From assembly GCA_050701635.1 (NCBI GenBank), contig JBOGDF010000242.1:1-8703 (forward strand): DNA of 8,703 nucleotides, given 5' to 3'. The notes below the pieces were generated by a model. That model was not told the origin of the DNA. It did no database searches and saw only the letters and a program-made list of their open reading frames with translations. Position 1 is the stretch's first letter. Every line of letters starts with the position of its first letter. Below, piece by piece: positions 1 through 5,893 of this stretch. Position numbers and translations under genes: made by a program. Origin of the DNA: WHSM01 sp050701635 (lineage in GTDB: Bacteria > Actinomycetota > Actinomycetes > Mycobacteriales > Micromonosporaceae).

Positions 1-792
1 GCCTCGCGCACCCCGGACGGGGCGGGCACCGTACACCTGAAACGGGTTTCCGGGTCTGAGCTGGAAGCCACTGGGTACGGGCCGGGCGGGCCGTGGCTGG
101 TGGCGGGCGCCGAGGCGCTGGCGGGGCTGCACACGGAGGTCGAGGACTTCCCGGCGGTGGCCGAGCGGCATCCGGTGGTGGCGCGGCTGGCGGCGGCCCT
201 GCCCGGGCTGCGGTTGCCGCGCAGCGGGCTGGTGTTCCAGGAGCTGCTGGCCACGGTGTTGCAGCAGAAGGTGACCTGGCAGGAGGCGTCCCACTCCTAC
301 CTGGGGGTGGTACGCCATTTCGCCGAGCCGGCCCCCGGCCCGGCCGGTCTGGTGCTGCCGCCGGATCCGGCCGCGGTGGCGGCGACACCCTACTGGGCGT
401 TCCACCGGTACGGCGTCGAGCAGCGCCGTGCCGACACGCTCCGCCGGTGCGCCGCGGTGGCCGCGCGGCTGGAGGAGACGGTCGGGATGCCGCCCGCAGA
501 CGCGGCCCGGCGGTTGCGCGCGGTGCCCGGGATCGGGCCGTGGACCGTCGGCGAGCTGGGGCGCCTGGCGTACGGCGATCCGGACGCGGTCAGCGTCGGC
601 GACTTCCACCTGCCGCACCTGGTGTCGTACACCCTGGCCGGTGAACCCCGCGCCGACGACGCCCGGATGCTGGAGCTGCTGGCGCCGTTCGCCGGTTGGC
701 GGGGGTACGTGGTCCGCCTGATCGCCGCCGGCGGCGCCCTGCCGGCCCGCCGTGCCCCGCGCCGCCCACGACGTGCGTTCGCCCGCCACTGA
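1..792 (+). CDS. HhH-GPD DNA glycosylase (AlkA / 3-methyladenine glycosylase family), 5'-truncated by the window
   Basis: Base-excision-repair glycosylase that would remove alkylated bases such as 3-methyladenine from DNA. The frame is open from the first base to the TGA at 790-792, giving 263 residues, so the start lies outside the window. The GTG at 100 is internal, because upstream residues (GTVHLKRV..., GPGGPWLV) read as a plausible N-terminal domain. Numbering from the window edge, an LQQKVTWQEA segment (87-96) occupies the place of the GQQVS-type helix of AlkA relatives. The helix-hairpin-helix VPGIGPWTV is at 175-183. D201 in VGDFHLPH aligns with the catalytic Asp238 of E. coli AlkA (LPDDYLIKQ). 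The tail is Arg/Pro/Ala-rich (about 240-263) and probably disordered. It is followed by a VOC gene 24 nt downstream, probably in the same transcript. Family assignment is strong; substrate preference (alkyl versus oxidised bases) cannot be read from the sequence. Confidence 0.9.
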   Translation, partial: ASRTPDGAGTVHLKRVSGSELEATGYGPGGPWLVAGAEALAGLHTEVEDFPAVAERHPVVARLAAALPGLRLPRSGLVFQELLATVLQQKVTWQEASHSYLGVVRHFAEPAPGPAGLVLPPDPAAVAATPYWAFHRYGVEQRRADTLRRCAAVAARLEETVGMPPADAARRLRAVPGIGPWTVGELGRLAYGDPDAVSVGDFHLPHLVSYTLAGEPRADDARMLELLAPFAGWRGYVVRLIAAGGALPARRAPRRPRRAFARH

Positions 793-816
793 TCCTTCGA
801 TCCCGAGGAGGTAAGC

Positions 817-1197
817 ATGGCCGTCCAGCTCAACCACACCATCGTCCACGTACGCGACCAGCGGGAATCGGCCGAGTTCCTGGCCGACATGCTGGGGCTG
901 GACCCGCCGACCCGGTTCGGGCCGTTCCTGGTGGTGGAGGCCTCCAACGACGTGTCGCTGGACTTCATGGAAGACCCCGACCCGACGCCGCAGCACTACG
1001 CGTTCCTGGTCAGCGAAGCCGAGTGGGACGAGATCTTCGGCCGGATCCGGGACCGTGGGCTGACCTACTGGGCCGACCCGACGCGACGCCATCCCGGCGA
1101 GTTCAACACCAACGACGGCGGTCGCGGCGTCTACTGGGAAGACCCGAGCGGCCACTTCCTGGAGATCATCACCCGCCCGTACGGCAGCGGCGCCTGA
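817..1197 (+). CDS. VOC-family (glyoxalase / bleomycin-resistance fold) protein
   Basis: A 126-residue single-unit vicinal-oxygen-chelate protein with two beta-alpha-beta-beta-beta modules, expected to act in the cytoplasm as a dimer. The start is fixed by a near-perfect Shine-Dalgarno sequence, GAGGAGG at 805-811, 5 nt before ATG. The N-terminal LNHTIVHVRD gives metal-ligand candidate H7. H60 (QHYAFLV) opens the second module, and E116 lies in the classic C-terminal strand DPSGHFLEIITRPY. An H/H/E set in these positions is the usual VOC metal site, so the protein is probably an active metalloenzyme (lyase, dioxygenase or thiol transferase) or a drug-binding protein. The gene lies 24 nt after the glycosylase and probably shares its transcript. 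The substrate is unknown; pairing with a DNA repair gene hints at detoxification but does not prove it. Confidence 0.88.
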   Translation: MAVQLNHTIVHVRDQRESAEFLADMLGLDPPTRFGPFLVVEASNDVSLDFMEDPDPTPQHYAFLVSEAEWDEIFGRIRDRGLTYWADPTRRHPGEFNTNDGGRGVYWEDPSGHFLEIITRPYGSGA

Positions 1198-1218
1198 GGC
1201 GGCCTAACTGTCGGTCCC

Positions 1219-1237
1219 GGCCGGTACATTCCCGGCC
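1219..1237 (+). promoter_or_regulatory. Candidate leaderless promoter (-10 TACATT) inside an inverted repeat
   Basis: TACATT at 1225-1230 fits the actinobacterial TAnnnT -10 pattern and ends 7 nt before the ATG at 1238, which would place transcription start at or next to the start codon. Arms GGCCGG (1219-1224) and CCGGCC (1232-1237) flank the box exactly. They could form an operator, a weak hairpin terminator for the upstream VOC gene, or be a chance GC-rich match. No convincing -35 is visible. Confidence 0.5.
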
Positions 1238-1930
1238 ATGGACTCCGCTGACTACCTGTCCCTGCTGCGCCACGAGTTCGACCGGTTCGCCGCCTGCCTG
1301 GACGGCGACCTCACGGCGCGGGTCGCGCACTGCGGCGACTGGACGCTGCACGACCTCGCCGACCACCTCGGCGGCGGCAACCTGTGGGCGGCGACCGCGA
1401 TCACCGAGCGCCGCGGCGACCTCTCCCCCGATCCCGCCCCACAAGACCACGAAAAACTACGCAGCTGGTACGCCGAGACCTGCGATGTGCTGCTCGCCGC
1501 GCTGCACGCCGACCCGCAGACCGAGGCGTGGACGTTCTACCCGCCCCACACCGTGGGATTCTGGCGCCGCCGCCGCTACCTGGAGACTCTCATCCACCGG
1601 TGGGACGCCGAGCACGCGCTGGGCGTGACGCCGTCCCTCGATCCCGTACGGGCCGCCGACGGCGTCGCCGAGGTCTTCCAGGTGATGGCGCCGCGTATGG
1701 TCGCCCGCGGCCGCGCCACCGCCCCACCCGCAGCGGTACGGTTCACCGCCTCCGACACCGGCGACTCCGTGACGTACGGCCCCGGCGAGCCGGTGGCGAC
1801 GGTCAGCGCGCCCGCCGCTCAACTGCTGCTGATGCTGTGGGGCCGGCTGCCCGCCGACGACCCGACGATCGCGTGCGACGGCGACCGCGACACCGCGCGC
1901 GCCATACTCACCGGCCCGCTCACGCCGTAG
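1238..1930 (+). CDS. Maleylpyruvate isomerase-family mycothiol-dependent protein (MDMPI/DinB-like)
   Basis: A 230-residue cytoplasmic protein with the two-domain layout of the MDMPI family. The N-terminal four-helix DinB-like metal domain (about 1-130) includes GDWTLHDLADHLGGGN, and a small C-terminal alpha/beta domain (about 155-228) ends in a typical DRDTARAILTGPL stretch. H43, E116 and H120 (ETLIHRWDAEHA) reproduce the His/Glu-x3-His zinc site known in the mycothiol-dependent maleylpyruvate isomerase of Corynebacterium. Most relatives are uncharacterised mycothiol-linked thiol transferases, so maleylpyruvate itself need not be the substrate; no gentisate-pathway genes lie nearby. No Shine-Dalgarno sequence precedes the ATG. 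Instead a TACATT box sits 7 nt upstream, suggesting a leaderless message and a promoter separate from the VOC gene 40 nt upstream. The 3' end converges on the small gene ending at 1978. Confidence 0.85.
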   Translation: MDSADYLSLLRHEFDRFAACLDGDLTARVAHCGDWTLHDLADHLGGGNLWAATAITERRGDLSPDPAPQDHEKLRSWYAETCDVLLAALHADPQTEAWTFYPPHTVGFWRRRRYLETLIHRWDAEHALGVTPSLDPVRAADGVAEVFQVMAPRMVARGRATAPPAAVRFTASDTGDSVTYGPGEPVATVSAPAAQLLLMLWGRLPADDPTIACDGDRDTARAILTGPLTP

Positions 1931-1932
1931 CG

Positions 1933-1969
1933 GCCGGCCGCCGGCGGCGGCTGTCTGCACCGGCGCAGA
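1933..1969. terminator. Weak candidate hairpins between convergent genes
   Basis: In the 47-bp gap between two convergent genes there are two short stems: GCCGG/CCGGC (1933-1937 with 1941-1945, loop CCG) and TCTGC/GCAGA (1954-1958 with 1965-1969, loop of 6). Neither has a T-tract. They are only 5 bp each and could arise by chance at this GC content. Confidence 0.25.
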
Positions 1970-1977
1970 GGCGCAGG

Positions 1978-2181
1978 CTACGAGGCGCCTTCCTCGGTGG
2001 GCTGCTCGTCGTCGTCCTCGGGCCAGGCGTGGTCCGGTACGCCGGGCGTCGGGTCCCGGGACACGTCGAAGCTGGGCGGTACGCCGTCCTCCCGCAGGTG
2101 GCCCGGCACGCCCGGAGTCGGGTCCTTCGCCTTCTCGATCCAGGTCCGATCCGGCGTGAACTCGCGGGGAGTCTCAGTCAT
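1978..2181 (-). CDS. Small acidic proline-rich protein with duplicated DPTPGVP motif, unknown function
   Basis: A 67-residue protein that I do not recognise. It starts MTETPREFTPDRTWIEKAKD and then has two copies of DPTPGVP (20-26 and 43-49), each followed by a short hydrophilic spacer (GHLREDG, DHAWPEDDDE). It contains about 17 Asp/Glu against 6 Lys/Arg, 12 prolines, no cysteine, no signal peptide and no membrane segment, so it is probably a disordered cytosolic protein. The reading frame stays open upstream of the ATG at 2181 into the peptidase gene, but the upstream translation is antisense-type low-complexity sequence. The ATG at 2181 is preferred because a TACGCT -10 box ends 6 nt before it (2188-2193), as at three other leaderless starts here, and because the peptidase terminator lies immediately upstream. 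It may be a standalone small gene; an adaptor or binding role for the repeats is speculation. Confidence 0.65.
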   Translation of the reverse strand: MTETPREFTPDRTWIEKAKDPTPGVPGHLREDGVPPSFDVSRDPTPGVPDHAWPEDDDEQPTEEGAS

Positions 2182-2187
2182 CCCAGA

Positions 2188-2193
2188 AGCGTA
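2188..2193 (-). promoter_or_regulatory. Candidate leaderless -10 box for the 67-residue protein
   Basis: On the minus strand the hexamer is TACGCT, followed by 6 nt and then ATG at 2181. It matches TAnnnT and is the same hexamer found before the hydrolase start at 6952. There is no Shine-Dalgarno sequence in the 6 nt between. A -35 would fall next to the hairpin at 2216-2244; nothing close to TTGACA is seen there. Confidence 0.5.
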
Positions 2194-2215
2194 CCGACCG
2201 CCTGCAGACGCCGAA

Positions 2216-2244
2216 GGGGTCCCCACCACGATGGTGGGGACCCC
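2216..2244 (-). terminator. Strong hairpin terminator of the carboxypeptidase gene
   Basis: A perfect 13-bp stem, GGGGTCCCCACCA (2216-2228) with TGGTGGGGACCCC (2232-2244), and a 3-nt loop. It begins 13 nt beyond the peptidase stop codon at 2258-2260. There is no real T-tract on either side, which is common for intrinsic terminators in high-GC actinomycetes. The small gene's candidate promoter lies about 20 bp further along the same strand, so the hairpin separates two same-strand transcription units. Confidence 0.85.
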
Positions 2245-2257
2245 AGCGACCGGACGC

Positions 2258-4282
2258 TCAGAGGGTGAGCGTCCAGGTGTCGATGGTGCCGACGTCCTGG
2301 GCCGCGGCGTCCTGCACCCGCAGCTTCCAGGTGCCGTTGCGCACCTCGCTGGACACGTCGACGGTGTACGTCTTGTCGATGTTGTCGGTACCGGAGCCGG
2401 TCCGGTTGTGCAGCGTGTAGACCGTGCCGTCCGGCGCCACCAGCGAGACCACCAGGTCCCCGATGTAGGTGTGCCGGATGTGCACCTCGACGGTGGAGGT
2501 CGCCGACGCGTTGCCGGTGCAACCGGACACCGCGATCGAGGACTCCACAGTGGACAGATCGCCGATCGCCACATCGGTGCCGTTGGTGCCACCGCACGAC
2601 GGCGGCGGTGGAGGCGGTGTGGTGCCGCCGCCCAGGTTCAGCGTCCAGGTGTCGAGGGTGCCGACGTCCTGGCTCGCCGCGTCCTGCACCTGCAGCTTCC
2701 ACGTACCGTTGGCGACCTCGCTCGACAGGTTCACCGTGTACGTCTTGACGATATTGTCCGTACCGCTACCGGTCCGGTTGTGCAGCACGTACGACGTCCC
2801 GTCCGGAGCGACCAGCGAGACCACCAGGTCACCGATGTACGTGTGCTTGATGTTCACGTCCACCGTCGCGGTGGCCGACGCGTTGCCGGCGCACTCCGCG
2901 ATCGCGATCGACGACGACACCGTGGTGTTGTCCGGGATCGCCACGTCGGTGCCGTTGGTGGCCGAGCAGCCGGTCGGCGGCGGGGGCGGCGGAGGCGTAC
3001 CACCGCAGGTTTGTCCGATCACCCGGTACGGGCAGTCCGAGACGTCCAGCAGCTTCAGTACCGCCGCGCGGTTACGCGAGGTCTGAGCCGGGATCACCTC
3101 GTCGGGCGGGTAGAAGCCCGGGTTCGCCGACGCCGGGTACATCTCGAACGTGTAACCGAAGATCTTGTGTACGCCCCACAGGTAGTCGTCGATCGACCCG
3201 TCGGTGATGTACAGATCCGACGCCTGCTCGGGGGTGTAGTTGTTCGTCGCGGCCATGTCCCGGCCCAGGGTCTGGAACACCCGCGCGTCGTCGGCGGTCA
3301 TCCCGGTGTCGGTGTCGTTGTACGTGTAGCCGTACGGCCAGAGCACCAGCTCCGAGTACGTGTGGAAGTCGATCGCGGTCTTGATCTGCTGCACCCCGTC
3401 GCGTACCCGGGAGCGTACGAAGTCGGCGACCACCTTCACCTCGGGCGCGGACTCGGGCGCCGTACCCCGGTAGGTGTCGGACGACGTACTGCCGGACGAG
3501 CCGTTGCAGCAGCCCCACTTGTAGTCCCAGTTGCGGTTCATGTCGGTGCCCACATAGGACGACCCGGCGTTCGGCTGCCGGTTCTTGCGCCACGACCGGT
3601 ACGAGCCGGTGGCGACGTCGTACTCGGCGCCGTCGGGGTTGAGGCTGGGCAGGATCCAGATCTCCCGCGAGTCGACGTGCCCCCTGATGGTGGCGTCGCT
3701 GCCGTACTTCCCGGTGAACTCCTTCATCAGGTAGACCGCCATCTCGACGGTCAGGTGCTCGCGCGCGTGCTGGTTGTGGGTGAACAGCACCTCCGGCTCG
3801 GCCTCGTCGACCGCCACGTTGTCGGAGATCTTCAGCGCGATGATGTCGCGGTTCTCGTACGACTTGCCGAGCACCACCTTGCGGGCGATCGACGGGTACG
3901 CCGCCACCACCGCGTCCACTTCGGCGACCATCTCGGCGTAGTTGTGGTAGCCGGAGTCCGCCGGCGGGAAGTCGAAGGTCGAGACGCCGTCGTCGGGCGC
4001 CTGCTTCGGGATCGCGACGACGCCGAAGCCGAGCCCCTTGATGGCGCGGATCTCGGCCGGTGTCGCGGTGATGAACAGCTTGCCGTCTTCGTAGTAGTTG
4101 ATCGCGGCGCCGGTGCCCGCGATGGCGGTGCGCTCCGCGTTGAGGCGTACGTGTTCGACCACGTACTCGGCGGTGACGCTCTTTTCGGCGGTAGCGGTCG
4201 GAGACGCGCTGCCGATCCCGGACGGGGTCAGCAGCACGCCGGCGGATAAGGCCACGGCGGCCAGCATGATGGTGCGTTTCAT
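2258..4282 (-). CDS. Secreted M14 zinc carboxypeptidase with two C-terminal P-domains
   Basis: A 674-residue exported metallocarboxypeptidase that removes C-terminal residues from peptides outside the cell. Signal peptide about 1-26 or 1-32 (MKRTIMLAAVALSAGVLL..., AxA-type sites); pro-region to about 105; M14 catalytic domain about 111-415. Zinc ligands are H172 and E175 (HARE) and H307 (DFHTYSEL). R232 (SWRKNR), N249/R250 (MNRNW) and Y358 match substrate-binding residues of carboxypeptidases A/T, and E380 (YTFEMYP) is the catalytic Glu. All key residues are present, so it should be active. A seven-proline linker (430-436) leads to P-domain 1 (about 439-550), and a six-proline linker to P-domain 2 (about 563-674). 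Each P-domain has a Cys pair 25 residues apart (C439/C464, C563/C588), a likely disulfide. The start at 4282 has GGGGAGG 6 nt upstream and begins the signal peptide directly; the frame extends 83 codons further upstream without such features. Specificity is unknown. Confidence 0.93.
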   Translation of the reverse strand: MKRTIMLAAVALSAGVLLTPSGIGSASPTATAEKSVTAEYVVEHVRLNAERTAIAGTGAAINYYEDGKLFITATPAEIRAIKGLGFGVVAIPKQAPDDGVSTFDFPPADSGYHNYAEMVAEVDAVVAAYPSIARKVVLGKSYENRDIIALKISDNVAVDEAEPEVLFTHNQHAREHLTVEMAVYLMKEFTGKYGSDATIRGHVDSREIWILPSLNPDGAEYDVATGSYRSWRKNRQPNAGSSYVGTDMNRNWDYKWGCCNGSSGSTSSDTYRGTAPESAPEVKVVADFVRSRVRDGVQQIKTAIDFHTYSELVLWPYGYTYNDTDTGMTADDARVFQTLGRDMAATNNYTPEQASDLYITDGSIDDYLWGVHKIFGYTFEMYPASANPGFYPPDEVIPAQTSRNRAAVLKLLDVSDCPYRVIGQTCGGTPPPPPPPTGCSATNGTDVAIPDNTTVSSSIAIAECAGNASATATVDVNIKHTYIGDLVVSLVAPDGTSYVLHNRTGSGTDNIVKTYTVNLSSEVANGTWKLQVQDAASQDVGTLDTWTLNLGGGTTPPPPPPSCGGTNGTDVAIGDLSTVESSIAVSGCTGNASATSTVEVHIRHTYIGDLVVSLVAPDGTVYTLHNRTGSGTDNIDKTYTVDVSSEVRNGTWKLRVQDAAAQDVGTIDTWTLTL
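2261..2584 (-). repeat. P-domain copy 2 (in-gene tandem duplication)
   Basis: Encodes residues 567-674 of the carboxypeptidase. By hand alignment without gaps it is identical to copy 1 at 86 of 108 positions (about 80%). The longest shared stretch is the 17-residue HTYIGDLVVSLVAPDGT, and LHNRTGSGTDNI is also shared. The two copies are offset by 372 bp. P-domains of this type are common at the C-termini of secreted bacterial proteases and are thought to help folding or substrate binding. Confidence 0.85.
2633..2956 (-). repeat. P-domain copy 1 (in-gene tandem duplication)
   Basis: Encodes residues 443-550 of the carboxypeptidase and is paired with the copy at 2261-2584. The differences between the copies are mostly conservative at protein level (I/V, D/E, K/R), with many synonymous third-base changes. 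The duplication is therefore not brand new but has been kept similar by selection or gene conversion. Confidence 0.85.
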
Positions 4283-4288
4283 TCCAGA

Positions 4289-4295
4289 CCTCCCC
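4289..4295 (-). promoter_or_regulatory. Shine-Dalgarno site that sets the carboxypeptidase start
   Basis: GGGGAGG on the minus strand, 6 nt before the ATG at 4280-4282. It decides in favour of the 674-residue product with an N-terminal signal peptide over the longer open frame reaching 4531, whose N-terminal part would bury the signal sequence. Confidence 0.85.
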
Positions 4296-4310
4296 AGGTC
4301 GATGGCGCGC

Positions 4311-4316
4311 ACACTA
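4311..4316 (-). promoter_or_regulatory. Candidate -10 box of the carboxypeptidase gene
   Basis: The minus-strand hexamer TAGTGT fits TAnnnT and would start transcription near 4304, leaving a leader of about 22 nt that contains the Shine-Dalgarno site. No clear -35 is present, so this is only a plausible position. Confidence 0.35.
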
Positions 4317-4402
4317 CCCGCGCGGTCACGCGCCGCACAGACTCGCGCGATCAAGTCACGGGAAACCCCTTCGGGTGTACGGCGCGGAACGAAACAGCCT
4401 GT

Positions 4403-4408
4403 TAGCGT
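4403..4408 (+). promoter_or_regulatory. Candidate -10 box of the two-TM PH-like protein gene
   Basis: TAGCGT on the plus strand, the same hexamer as before the GTG at 7093. It would start transcription around 4415 and give a leader of about 33 nt with a Shine-Dalgarno sequence. A -35 element is not recognisable. It lies back to back with the peptidase promoter region in a 165-bp divergent gap. Confidence 0.35.
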
Positions 4409-4447
4409 GCTTTCCGGGCCCGCCACCCTCGGCACCGGGAAGGTCTC

Positions 4448-4957
4448 GTGGATCTCCATCGTCACTGGAAAGTCCGGCTGTACGGACCAGGTCTGCTCCT
4501 GCTCTCCGTGGTCTGTTTCTTCTCCCCGCAACTGCTGGCGCTCGTCGGCTACGAATTCGCGTTCGGCAACTGGGTCGGGTACGCGATGGCGGCCGTCTCC
4601 CTGCTCTCCGGGATCGTGCTGACCGTCGACGGTCTCAAGGCGTACGCGCTACGAGTCGACGCCGCCGGCGTCATCTGGACCAAGGGAAAGCGGACCGCCG
4701 TCTTCGGGTGGGACGACGTGACCCGGATCGGGATCGAGCGCAAGCCCAACGACCGGCAGAACGCCACCCCTACCGTGCTCACCGTCTGGACCCGGGACAC
4801 CGTCAACTACCCGGTCGACCCCGACATCACGCTCGACGGACTCCGCGGCTACCGGGTCGCGGACGTCGGCGAGCTGGCCGAGCCCGCCAGCGCGGTGGAG
4901 ACCGCGCTGCGGCGGTACGCCGGCCACCGCTACGCCAGCGCCCACCCGGCCGGGTGA
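4448..4957 (+). CDS. Two-TM membrane protein with PH-like domain, unknown function
   Basis: A 169-residue inner-membrane protein. Two hydrophobic segments (about 11-34, LYGPGLLLLSVVCFF..., and about 41-62, NWVGYAMAAVSLLSGIVL) form a hairpin. A soluble beta-rich region follows (about 65-120) with the pattern GVIWTKGKRTAVFGWDDVTRIGI, typical of the bacterial PH-like domains found in small actinobacterial membrane proteins. The C-terminal stretch (about 138-160) looks helical. The GTG start has GGGAAGG at 4437-4443, 4 nt upstream, and begins just before the first membrane segment. The gene is divergent from the peptidase and about 160 nt upstream of the SDR gene. The function of this family is unknown; a regulatory or envelope-associated role is only a guess. 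Confidence 0.75.
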   Translation: MDLHRHWKVRLYGPGLLLLSVVCFFSPQLLALVGYEFAFGNWVGYAMAAVSLLSGIVLTVDGLKAYALRVDAAGVIWTKGKRTAVFGWDDVTRIGIERKPNDRQNATPTVLTVWTRDTVNYPVDPDITLDGLRGYRVADVGELAEPASAVETALRRYAGHRYASAHPAG

Positions 4958-4965
4958 CCCGGTGA

Positions 4966-5000
4966 GCTGGGCTGAACCCACCGCACCGACGGAGCCCAGC
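4966..5000 (+). terminator. Candidate hairpin after the PH-like membrane protein gene
   Basis: GCTGGGCT (4966-4973) pairs perfectly with AGCCCAGC (4993-5000) across a 19-nt loop, starting 9 nt after the stop codon. The stem is good but the loop is long and there is no T-tract. It is a plausible terminator separating this gene from the SDR gene. Confidence 0.4.
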
Positions 5001-5119
5001 CAGGTGAAACGGCCCCCGGGCCCTGAGCCTCGCCCGTGCTGAGTCGGCGCCCCGCCGGTCTGCCATCATGAGAGCCGCTCCGGGCGGCGGGGCTCGAGCA
5101 GCACGGAAGGACCGAAGTC

Positions 5120-5884
5120 ATGCAGATCGCGGGCAGCGTAGCGGTGGTCACCGGAGGTGCCTCCGGGCTGGGTCAGGCGACGGTACGCCGGCTGCACGCC
5201 GACGGGGCCGGCGTCCTGATCGTGGACCTGCCGTCGTCGGACGGTGAGAAGCTCGCCGCCGAGCTGGGCGCCGAGCGCGCCGGGTTCGCCGCCGCCGACG
5301 TGACCGACGAGGCGCAGGTCGCCGCCGCACTCGACGCCGCCGAGGCGCTGGGGCCGCTGCGAGTCGCGGTCAACTGCGCCGGCATCGGCAACGCGATCCG
5401 TACGGTCAGCAGGAAAGGCCCGTTCCCGCTCGCCGACTTCGCGAAGGTCATCGGAGTCAACCTGATCGGTACGTTCAACGTGATCCGGCTGGCCGCGGAG
5501 CGGATCGCCCGTCAGGAGCCGGTCGACGGGGAGCGCGGCGTGATCGTCAACACCGCGTCGATCGCGGCGTTCGACGGGCAGATCGGGCAGGCGGCGTACG
5601 CCGCCTCGAAGGGCGGGGTGGTCGGGATGACGCTGCCGATCGCCCGCGACCTGGCGAGTTCGCAGATCCGGGTGGTCACCATCGCACCGGGGCTGTTCCA
5701 CACCCCGATGCTGGCCGGCCTGCCGCAGGAGGCGATCGACTCGCTCGGCGCCCAGGTGCCGCACCCGAGCCGGCTGGGCGACCCCGCCGAATACGCCGCG
5801 CTGGCCGCCCACATCGTCGCGAACCCGATGCTCAACGGCGAGACGATCCGGCTCGACGGTGCGATCCGGATGGCCCCGAAGTAG
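5120..5884 (+). CDS. Short-chain dehydrogenase, HSD10-like 3-hydroxyacyl-CoA dehydrogenase (type II)
   Basis: A 254-residue classical SDR, expected to oxidise (S)-3-hydroxyacyl-CoA or 2-methyl-3-hydroxybutyryl-CoA with NAD+ in fatty-acid or isoleucine breakdown. It has the Rossmann motif TGGASGLG (11-18), acidic D36 at the end of beta-2 favouring NAD over NADP, D60 (ADV), NCAG (85-88), and the catalytic S147, Y160 and K164 (YAASK). The full-length pattern including APGLFHTPML (189-198) and the C-terminal LNGETIRLDGAIRMAPK resembles the HSD17B10 group rather than FabG. The ATG has GGAAGG at 5105-5110, 9 nt upstream. It converges with the metallo-hydrolase at 5894 with only 9 bp between stop codons. 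No thiolase or acyl-CoA dehydrogenase genes are in the window, so the exact pathway is inferred from family only. Confidence 0.9.
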   Translation: MQIAGSVAVVTGGASGLGQATVRRLHADGAGVLIVDLPSSDGEKLAAELGAERAGFAAADVTDEAQVAAALDAAEALGPLRVAVNCAGIGNAIRTVSRKGPFPLADFAKVIGVNLIGTFNVIRLAAERIARQEPVDGERGVIVNTASIAAFDGQIGQAAYAASKGGVVGMTLPIARDLASSQIRVVTIAPGLFHTPMLAGLPQEAIDSLGAQVPHPSRLGDPAEYAALAAHIVANPMLNGETIRLDGAIRMAPK

Positions 5885-5893
5885 CCGCCCCGA

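Noticed and set aside
2182..2592. Upstream extension of the 67-residue gene into the carboxypeptidase
   Set aside because: The added residues are Arg/Pro/Ser/Thr-rich shadow sequence of the P-domain coding region and cross its terminator hairpin; the promoter-like box favours the start at 2181.
1997..4249. A 750-codon open frame on the plus strand
   Set aside because: It is antisense to the M14 carboxypeptidase, whose signal peptide, zinc ligands and P-domains are unmistakable. The plus-strand translation is Arg/Val/Gly-rich low-complexity sequence typical of a GC-rich shadow frame.
4283..4531. An 83-codon N-terminal extension of the carboxypeptidase frame
   Set aside because: It would bury the signal peptide, overlaps the start of the divergent gene at 4448, and lacks a ribosome site comparable to GGGGAGG before 4282.
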